Source: Pascua guehoae
Lineage: Eukaryota; Basidiomycota; Tremellomycetes; Trichosporonales; Trichosporonaceae
Assembly: GCA_001600415.1 (NCBI GenBank)
Contig: BCJX01000016.1
Coordinates: 287,878-351,877, forward strand
Length of the DNA: 64,000 nucleotides
Direction: 5' to 3'
The notes below the pieces were generated by a model. The model was not told where the DNA came from. It saw only the letters and a list, made by a program, of their open reading frames with translations, and did no database searches. The translations under genes were made by a program, and so were the position numbers. Positions 31,610 to 40,700 of the stretch are shown here, piece by piece. The first letter of the stretch is position 1; each line of letters opens with the position of its first letter.

Positions 31610-32993
31610 CTACGCTGACGCATGAGAAGATTGGTACCAGGCGGGATTATACAATGGAGGGAGTTGAGATGGGGGAAGATTGGCCGGTCCAGCGTCCTCA
31701 GCATGATCGGGGAGGATTTCAGATGTGGACCACTGAGTCGACGCGGAGGGACTGGGGTCGGAAGCTGCATTCGCGTTGGACACCAGACATGGTTTCTCTG
31801 AGCGACGAGCAGCGGACCTCGCGGTTTGTGGGACCAGAGCAGCGGAAGACCCAGCGTAGCTTGAGGAAGCGGTAGTGGCGGCCGTGGAGCGGCTTCTGTC
31901 TGGAGAACAGAGCATGTCGTCGTTTGACAACGTGGTGGTGGAAGTCGTGTTGGCGTTTCTGTTGGAAGTGGGGGAGAAAAGGAATTTACCCGACCGAGCC
32001 GTCTTTGACCCACCGAAGGGGGTAAGCGGTGGCTCTTTTGCCTCGTCAACCGTGAATGGCGAGTACGAGCGATCCTCCCTTGCCCCTGGGCGGCGGCGGC
32101 GGCGGCGGCGAAGGAGGAAGAAGGCCAGTATGCCACCCAGAGCAGCTAATGCGCCGATGCCACCGATGACGCCCCCAGCAATGGCAGCGGTGTTGGTCTT
32201 CTTCGAAGCGGCTGGTGTCATCGCCGCGTCACTGCTTGCATCGGTGTCATTGGTACTGCTGCTGGTCGCCATGACGCTGCTGCTGGTCGCCATGGTGCTG
32301 CTCGTGCTCATATGGAAACGATTTGGGAAGTCGAGATGGAGGAACTCGTAGGGGAGTATGTGATGGGGATTGTGTCCTCAACGCTCGAAGCCGACATGGA
32401 GGAACTCGTAGCCGAGTATATGATGGAGATCGTGTCCTCGGTACTTGAAGCCGAGATGGAGGAGCTCGCATCGGAGTACGTGATGGGGATCGCGCCCTCG
32501 GCGCTCGAAGTGGAAGGGCAAGGGGGAGTATCGCTGGGGACGGTGTACTGCTTGCGGATCGAATTGGTCCTGTTCAAACGGTCTCTGGTTATGTTGAACG
32601 TCCCATCGGTGACGACTATAAGGCTCGCCCCCAACAGACGGTTCCCGGGAAACCTGAACTCCCGCGCCTGAATGTAGGGGGGGCTCTGTGTAAGGCGGTG
32701 TTTGCCGGCACCGTTGCCAAACGAGTCGCTCATTAATGTGGCGTCGATGTAGAGGCTTGGATTAGTGACATTCAAAAGAGGGAGGGAGAGTGAAAGGAGG
32801 AAGCCACTCACACGCTGAATGGAGGTACTCCACCTTTCCAGCTAAAATACAGATCGATGCAGCTTGCCAGAGTCTGTGGAAAGGTAGATATGGCTAGCGG
32901 CTCCTCTGCTTCCTGTGCCGCCACCATGAGGACTGTGAGGACGATAAGAGTTGTGGTCCATGCTCGGAAAGAGGGTAGGAACAGAGTGACCAT
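31610..32993 (-). CDS. Receptor-like single-pass membrane protein, member D (frame break)
   Basis: Exon 1 (32993-32812) encodes a signal peptide (WTTTLIVLTVLMVAA-Q) and the ectodomain motif CIDLYFSWKGGVPPFSV. A 56-bp intron (32756-32811; GTGAGT...CACTAAT...CAAG) in phase 2 leads to exon 2 (from 32755): LYIDATLMSDSFGNG, then ASLIVVTDGTFNITRD. A stalk of three 20-residue repeats follows (EDTI-I-YS-SSS-SAS type). Its frame ends at TGA 32310-32308. The transmembrane/tail part continues in the next frame from 32311: AAIAGGVIGGIGALAALGGI, RRRRRRR, TVDEAKEPPLTPF, then HAEDAGPANLPPSQLPPLYN-PAW. An unrecognised intron in the repeat, a repeat-length error or a true frameshift must join the two parts. 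A TATA-like tatata at 33109-33114 lies ~115 bp upstream. Confidence 0.65.
32335..32515. repeat. Three 60-bp tandem repeats in the stalk of member D
   Basis: Units beginning ctcgtaggggagtatgtgat, ctcgtagccgagtatatgat and ctcgcatcggagtacgtgat recur every 60 bases. On the coding (minus) strand each gives a 20-residue Ser/Thr-rich block. Repeat-length change here could explain the adjacent frame break. Confidence 0.85.
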
Positions 32994-33604
32994 CGTGGGT
33001 TTGGTCGGCAGGCTTGAAAAGTCGCGTATTGGCCAGCCAGATGCTCTGGCGACAACGGTGAGTGTCCAGAAAGATAGGCCCCGTGGAGAAGCAAGCCCTG
33101 TGACCAGGTATATATGTAAGCGACCCAGCCTCAGCCCAAGACTTGGTTGGTTCTGTTTGTGTCAGTCCCCCGAGTCGTAATCACCCAACATGTCGGGACG
33201 CGGCGCAACGCCATCTGGGACGCGCGCCCTCGATAGGTAGACAAATCTGGCAGAGTTTTGTAATACGCAGGGGTGAAGTTGAAACTACATATACTGCCTT
33301 GGAAAGCAGAACACGAACATGCCCCATGGGATATGACAAGGGTAGACCAGCGGAAGTGCCTACCTCCTTGTACTAAAAAGGTGGTGTGACACTTCCCCCT
33401 CGGCACGGCGTTTGTTGTGATCACCGTAGCTGGCGCTGGCCTATTCCGCACACTCCATCCTGTATATTCATGGTGCAAGCTTGCTGTTTGCCACCCCAAT
33501 GACACACTTAAACACTACTCTGTGATGTGAGTTAAGGCCCAGGTGTAGCTTCCCACACCCGTTGTTTAATGCTCGAGTGGTTCTTTCTTCGTATCAAACC
33601 TGAA
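32994..33604. other. Intergenic upstream of member D
   Basis: Contains the probable promoter of D. The minus frame 33505-33131 has no convincing domain, though HTTFLVQGGRHFRWS is faintly like the family ectodomain. Confidence 0.35.
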
Positions 33605-35080
33605 TCGTGTGGAAGCACGGTTGGTACCAGCAAGGAGGCAAATGAGTGGAGGGACCAGGATGAGTGAGTTTCAGCAGTGGACGGTCGTGCAAACCCCGCT
33701 GACCCCTTTCAAGGGAAACTTGTTACGCTTGTATCCTCTCGCTTCGCAGATGGGCACTTGGATGCATGCAACCGTACATAGCGGTCCTCCAGTTACGGGC
33801 ATCCTGGCAGTTGGGCGTGGAGTGTGGGGAGTGCCAGGAGTGCCTGAGACGCGATCCGAGACACGAACGCCTCAGGTACCGGGATGAGATACCGTAGCTT
33901 GACTAGGCCCAAAACATGGAGACCGACCCCTGTTCACTCCGTTGCCTCATCGGCACCCCCTAAACCACCAACTGGACCAGGCGATGTTGTGCATGTCGTG
34001 GTGTTCGTTGTATCACGTGGCTCAGTCGGTCGACAGGTGGTCGGACAGTCGGTCGAACCCTCGCTGAATCTGATCTTCTTTTCACTTGGTCCTTCCTTCT
34101 ATGCAAACTCGTTCGCCTCGTTTCAACAAGAGGAGGAAGAACTCGAGACCATAATCTGCCTGCCCATGGCAGGCTGGACGACGACGACAGGGAGATTGGT
34201 CACGTCTCGTGGGCGCAGAGCGTGGACCCCCCCCACCTGAAGTCGCGCGGGTGAGGACGTGAGCTGACCGGTATCACAAGGTGGAAGCTGGGCGGGTGAG
34301 CGTACCGTCCTGCTTGGCGTCTTCGAACATCAATCGCCATTCAGAAGCTGGGAAATTGTCAAAGCTCAAAACCGAAGTAGAGAACGGTGGGGAGATGTCG
34401 CGTTTAGTTCACTAATCAGTAATAATGCGGTCGACAAGATTGCACCCCCTCATCGCATTTCTGGTCGGCCTGGAGGGTACTGCGCATTAGGCGGAAGGAC
34501 ATTGTAGGAACCCAGGACTCATCAGGCGATCCGCCCCCACCACACGGTTCAGCCCGTACATGACGCTCTCAGAGTCACCTGCTGTGTGTAAGCTCAGCTG
34601 CTGGGTATTCGCTGTCTGATTGCCATCAACAATATAACCGAGCACCTTACTCCGTGCATATCCCAAGTCGCAGACGGTCAAGAGGAGAGTAGTACCGAGT
34701 TGGCCGACAGTGCCCGAGTACCGGGCCTGGTTCTGGGCCAGTGGCTCTGATGTCATGACCATCAGAGGCTCTGGGCGGTGGGCGAGTGCTGAAATGCAGT
34801 TCAATGCTCCCTGCTTACTTGCCTCGCTTTCCCACGCATGGCGGCCACTTTATAACAGGGCGTCACTCCTTTGAATCAACAGACCGTCTCGCTTTCTCTG
34901 AAATTAGTGGGCGCATCCCACATACAGCGCACCCATCCCAAAGTTAAGCAATGGCGAAGAGGCCAAGCGGACCAAACAGCCAACTCACCGCTGACCGACC
35001 CATCCCAAACCACGCATCACCTGTCGTTGGATCGTCAACACGTTGGACGGCCCCGCAACGAGCACCGTCAAGGCCACCAC
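33605..35080 (-). pseudogene. Decayed paralogue E of the receptor-like family
   Basis: Three minus-strand pieces lie in the right order. First, a hydrophobic start MTMVVALTVLVAGPSNVLTI (35080 downward) ends at a GTGAGT donor, with CACTAAT...TTTCAG about 100 bp later. Second, an ectodomain-like exon (34804-34487) contains YSGTVGQLGTTLLLTVCDLG, comparable to the GxxVTIIFLD segment of B. Third, near 33615-33650 nucleotides resembling the conserved tail of D (ctccctcca...gctggtaccaa) no longer encode PPLYNPAW. The transmembrane part is not open. Order and similarity suggest a dead family member. Confidence 0.4.
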
Positions 35081-36569
35081 CATTGTCATCTTACGAACAA
35101 GCGTTAGGAAGCGGCAGCTTTCCCAGCCTGTGGTCTGACCATGAGGGCACGACGATCCCCACCGACTTGACCCTCTTATCCAGCGATGGAGAGCAATTCC
35201 CAGTACCCATGGCCGTCTCGGGGGCAACAGTGTGAATGAGGGGCAGTATTTAATGAAGAAATCAGCTGAACGACCACATAACCCCGGTCTACACGACCAG
35301 TTCACTGCTGCCCGCGAGTACAAGTTCAGCGAGCGTTCTCGCAGACTTTCCAAGAATGGCAAGGCCGAGAGGGCTGCCATCGCTCTTCCTCACTATTGTG
35401 TTCGAGAGATGCATTGGCCTCAGTCGCATTCTTGACATACCATCCCGCGCTTTGAGGCATTTCGGACATGCTCATCTTCACGGAGACGTACCGCTGTGAG
35501 GCAGCAAGAGAGGATCTGTCTGGTGGGCGGAAACTCGCAGAAGGAAGTTGGTGCCGTGAAGGCGTCCGAGGTAAGATTGCGGTGGTGTTTGTCGCCAAGA
35601 ATCCCTTTGGCCATTTTCTTGATGGCGCACCGCGCAAGGGCCTGTGCGGCCCATAAAAAGAGCTCATAAATTCGGGCGTGATGAGTGCAGCAGCAAGATC
35701 AAGATGGATCCCGCCATTTGGGCGGGCTGTCATGAGGTGATGGGCGCCCACATGACTATCTCTGGGAGATCTGCTGTGCGTGCACTGGATCCAGGTACAC
35801 AGGGAGCAGAGACGGGTTTCATGACCTTCCTTAGATGGGCGGCAGCCGTCGAAAAAAGGCATTGACTGAAGGCTGGAACAGCATTTCCATTTTCGTCTTT
35901 GATTCTCGCCGATGAGGTGGTGTTCGTGTGGGTGAGGAAGGCTAGCCTTTATCGAAGGGACGCGAAGGCAAACACAAGGGCGGGCCAACGGCAAATGACG
36001 TTGGTGGTCCTTAGCTATCCGACTTGCAGTTGTTGGGCTAGACCCCAGAGGACACCGTCGTTCTTCGGTCATGGGGCAGTGTCGATGTTGTTGTACCTCG
36101 CGAGCCGATATATTCCCATATAAGGATTTGAGAATGTGAACGAGGATGGCTTCCACCTATTGTTAACACGGCTGGCATCAGTAGCTCCAGTTGAATACAC
36201 TCCAACCAGGACACAAGTCTGGCTATTTTCTATGGAAGTTTCGAATCCACACGAGAACGCAACCGTTCTCCGTCTGTTCATTCGAATCGTGTACACGGGA
36301 TATCCCGATCTTCACTTGGCTTCACCGAGACCTCTACAGCCATCACGTCGGATCATCTTATGCAGTTTGTTTGCAATATGACCAATGGCCAAACAACCCT
36401 CGATACCACGCGAAAGGTGACGGAAAAAGGCTCCCTTCCCCGCACTGTGTTTGTTAGCTGTTAGCACAGCTGGATGCTTTCTTCGGACCAGATACGCGCT
36501 CCAAGTCGACAACGCCTTCCCAACCAGCAGTGCCCGGCCGGTCACAAACTGCAAATGCTGGGCCCCGCA
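35081..36569. other. Intergenic, possible family debris
   Basis: A minus frame (36156-35326) ends with YVSVKMSMSEMPQSAGWYVK and an Asn/Glu-rich stretch that could be an old ectodomain, but nothing around it fits a gene. No RNA gene seen. Confidence 0.3.
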
Positions 36570-37740
36570 AGGCTAATGTCTGTTGCGCGCCCTATTCCAG
36601 AGAGGACCCCTCGATACGATGGACATTGACGGTTTCCAGTGGTAAGCGTGAAGGATGCTGCGGCGGCAGCATCTGGGGCTACGGCGATAACCGAGAGCAC
36701 CAACGCCCACGGGAGCAGCGGCAACAGTGGTAGTAACGATGGCAGGAGCACTAGGAGAAGCGTTAGCAACGGCTGCAGCGACTACAGGGGCTGCCCCAAT
36801 GATCAGAGGGGCGGGACCAGCGGTATCAATGACAGCAGCAGAGGCGGCGGGGGCGACATTGGTGGTGGTAGATGGCGCAGCCGAGGGTTCGGAGACAGTA
36901 GTCGGTATGGGTACAGTAGCGCCGACTGCGCATCAGCAGGTGTACTTACACTAAGGGCGACTCCCAGGTGACATGGCTGGCAAATGCATGGCCCAGTCAC
37001 GGCGCCTCAGGGTGGGATTGATTTGCGCAGGACATGAGACATTGGGAGCAGCGGGAGTGTCGCTTGCGAAGTATTTGCGACCGTTGCTAGTGTTGAACGT
37101 GAGGTGATGTCGGTGCGTTGGGGGAAGTCGCTGTTGCAAGGGCGAGGATCCCCTCTTGCAGCCGAGGTCAGGGCGATCTCTTGCGGTTTCCAGACGCCTT
37201 GGCGATTGTCGTCCCCGTCGTGAAGGCAACATCAGGCACAAACTGCTCTGCGGATCCGTCGCTGTCCTTAGGCGGCGTTGGAGTTGGTATAGTGTGCCTT
37301 CCTTCCCGGCTCCACACGTGCCGTTTGAATGGGCGCAGGATCTTGCCGTTGATCTCATGGAACTCAAGAGGTTACACGGCGATACGGCGAGTTCATCAAT
37401 CAGCACCCGCCGATGTCGCCGTTTGCGGCTGGGGAAGGTTGAGGCCAATTGATGGACTTATCTCTGCTTGGTTGTCGGGCCAGTCGGAGTAGGCGTACGG
37501 TTCTGTACGCGACTCACGCGCACCGGGGCAAGGAGAATTCTACAGGACTTGTCAGCGAATACCTTCATGTGGTGGTTCAGATGGTTGGTTTCGGTCCCCA
37601 AATCACCTCCTCGAACAATGTTACCCCCGGACAGCACCTGCACTTTCCTTGGGCCACGCCTAGATGTCCTGGTCCCGAAGAAACCTACCTCTGCCTCCAT
37701 TTGCGTAGCCCCCACGATACTATACCACAGGGCCATTCTC
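36570..37740 (-). pseudogene. Decayed secreted/membrane protein gene (possible paralogue F)
   Basis: Several codon-like minus-strand pieces lie in different frames. VQVLSGGNIVRGGDLGTETN (around 37640) is followed by INGKILRPFKRHVW...VPDVAFTTGTTIAKA (around 37350-37180). Then comes NVSCPAQINPTLRRRDW with a GTAAGT nearby (36950). Last is a long Ala/Val/Pro/Thr-rich piece, PIPTTVSEPSAAPSTTTNVA (36920-36570), containing PLIIGAAPVVAAAVANA. They suggest a secreted or membrane protein broken by frameshifts. Its link to the neighbouring family is plausible but weak, because no PPxY tail is seen. Confidence 0.3.
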
Positions 37741-40700
37741 CGCGTCTGTCCGCCAGATACCTGGTATACCTTGTTGTTTGCTGGCGTCTAGGCTGAGTCA
37801 GTGTTTCCTTGGGAGTCGCTAATAGTAGGCGAAATATGCGTATGTGGGTGCTTCACTGTGTTAAGAAAGAAGAGGAAGGAATATGGTGAGTGTGAAAATG
37901 AAGGGAAGAAAGAGAGGAAGGAAGAGGTGTAGGGAGGAAAGACGGACGGAACGAAGGGAAGGGTAGAGGGACGGAAGGAAGAGCAAGGTCACCCAGAGGA
38001 AGGAAGGTGTACACGTGCCAGATAGGACTGGCGATCCCTCACTAGATCATTAGCAAAGGAATGTCTTGGGCACGAGGATGACTGGGAGGTAGCAACAAGT
38101 TCAAGACCAGTGTGCTTCTGCATATGGCGCTGTCGACGGACTAATGCAACCGTCCCAACATTGTCGGATATCGAGGAGACGTGAGAAAGCTGGCACCGAT
38201 TTGAACGGAATGTTCGTGCTGGGTCCCCGTGCTGGACAGCGATATTTCACGGCGAATGAAATAACGGAGCATGTCGCCCTGTGTGTTTGTGCTGGGTCTG
38301 CTGGGATCGCCGTCTGATATACGTACCGGCTGGCGGTACTCGAGTGGAGCTCCACAGCGGGGTGAGTGGGGGTCATTTTTCCCTCATCCTTGTCGCGGTT
38401 AGACAGGTTTAATCGACTGGACGGCCCTGTCTTGTGTCTTTGTGCTTTGTACGACGCAAACGAGGACGTCCAGCACGAGTGTTGCCAGTGCGCTGCTGGC
38501 TAGCAGCCAAAGGCTGGGCTACGGGCCAGGGAGGGCATCAGAGGATAACAAACGCATTTATCGCAAGTCGCCAATCAGTGTTTGGTGTGTCATTCATGGC
38601 CCACGTCCACGTTGTCGTTTTCATTGAAACTCGACCTGTAACTTGTCTGTCCTGGTAACTGTAACAGGCACGCCATCAGCCACGGTGGCGTACGCGTCTC
38701 GTTGATCTGACGCGTCCCATAAATAAATGATTGATTCTTTTCAGTGCTTGGCAGCGACACTTCGTTCAGTGCTTGCATCAGTACTCTTGTAGAGCTCACC
38801 GATCCAAAGTGCCACTTTCATTGAGGGGGATGCCCATTGTGGTGTCCTTCGTTGTCGCATTACCACACACGGTTCCAGTTGATCAACACCTCTGCGTCAT
38901 GGAATACCCCAAGTCCAAATCACTCCGAATGATCGGACGCCACCTACATCACCATGCCGTCTCGTCATCTCGTCTCCCTCGTCACCGTCGTCTCCTGAGC
39001 TAATGTCTCACCTGCACGTGCATATCAGTCGGCCCGACACCGCGTTCCGCCTGAAATGAAAGAGCGCCAAGTGTGTGCCTGCCGCCATCGGCACCTGGGG
39101 GTGCCATAATTTGGGACGATCTGGGACGATCTGCGGAGAGTACGACGTCTCTGCGGAGCGACTAGTATTACGGCATGGCAGCACATGGTGCCACTCGGGC
39201 TTGAACCAGGCCCGCCGTCATTTTAGACCCACCATTTGGGTCATGCGCCACCTGAAGCTCACGGGCCGGCCGGCGCGGTGGGGTGACAGTGGCAAAGTGT
39301 CCTGATCGCCAAATGATGGTGGGTGATTGCAAAGGGGGACTAACGAGTACGCTGGGTAGTGATGTCAATGCTGCGCGAATATACGTGCTCATGTCCTTCG
39401 GTGTTTGCTGCCCGGTGATTGCTGTGAAATCAGGCCACTGTGGCGATGCGGCGGCAGTAGTCAAGCCCGGAGGTTTTATGGGTGGGTGGGTTCTCGGTCA
39501 CACGCCGCCTCGCTATGAAGCACCAACAGTAGTCATTTGTGCATGTATCTCAAAATGACCAAATGGAGTACATACATTGAACAGAGTTGTCACCCTCGTT
39601 CCAAGCGGAACAAAATAACGTGTCGTACGTGTTCCAGAGTGGCGCAGATCTCTTGCCGATCCCCCTCTGTCACGCCCGATGGGTTCGTCGTGTGTTGACG
39701 AGTTCATGTGTCATGTTTGCAAACCAGCCACCATGCAGGGTGAAGCGCACTGCATTTGTTTTATCGAGTCGAACAGGAACAAGGTATGCACGACGTGAGA
39801 CTCGCGCCCAGAGCAAAGCGACGCAAAGTGGGGCCGCGACCCAGGGGCGTCGTGTCCTGGAGGTAAGGTTGTTGTTGCGTTGTTGCGTTGCTGGGAACGG
39901 TAGGAGTACGCCGCGTTCGCAGTTGTACTAGCCTGGAGTTTGTGTATGGTAGGCGTCAACCTGTCGTCACCTTCGCTCTGCGTTTAGTTCGCTCTCGCGT
40001 GTCCCACTGCCTTTCCAGCGCTTTCGCCCTTGCCGCCGGGATTGCATGCCGCACCCAGGTCCTGTGATATTAGCCCCATGATTTGGTCCCTTGCCCCAGA
40101 ATCCCACATTCTCACGTCTCCTGAGCTGCCTTCTGCTCTTGTGCGCATTTCTGTAGGCTTGACCCCTCACTTGTTGCCGTCTTCAACGTCGCGCCTGGCA
40201 AAGAGACAACCATCAAGTCCGTAAGGCCCGGTGCCCTCCGATGTGCCTCCGATAGCGGCAACAGCCCGGCTGGCCCGCCAACGCTCGGGCCACCTCGACA
40301 ATGAAAAGGCGGATCGCCCTCGCAACCCCCGTGGTCCCCGAGCCGCCCATCGATCTGCCTGGTCCGCAGCCAAAACGACCCGAACCCGAAACGGTACTGG
40401 TTACACCACATCCCTTTCCCATCTCTGGCCCTGTCTACAGTTTGCGCACACTGCCCATTGCATGCCTCGTAGCAACTAACCTCCCACACGTCTCCCCCTC
40501 CAGCGCGCTCGAACCTCCACCGCCACAGGGATCCCCTCACTCCCCCGCAACGCCCGTATGACGGCACCTTTTTGCTGGGGGTAGGAGACATCCAGGGTAA
40601 GCGTGTCCAGGCCCACCGGGTTCCTCTGGCCTCATCGGCAAACAAGGCTACACGTGACGGCAATGCCGACTCTGGCGTGAGCCTATTTCCCGTTAGCCTG

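Noticed and set aside
32312..32671. 119-codon forward frame with a repeated Met-Glu-Glu-Leu pattern
   Set aside because: Antisense shadow of the 60-bp stalk repeats in member D.
38101..38376. Minus frame ending QCWDGCISPSTAPYAEAHWS as another family ectodomain
   Set aside because: Only a short chance-level resemblance to CQPAQWDWTGGTAPYA; no signal peptide, intron or following membrane part.
39185..39215. Possible B box (gcttgaacc complement) of a tRNA
   Set aside because: No matching acceptor or D arm could be folded around it.
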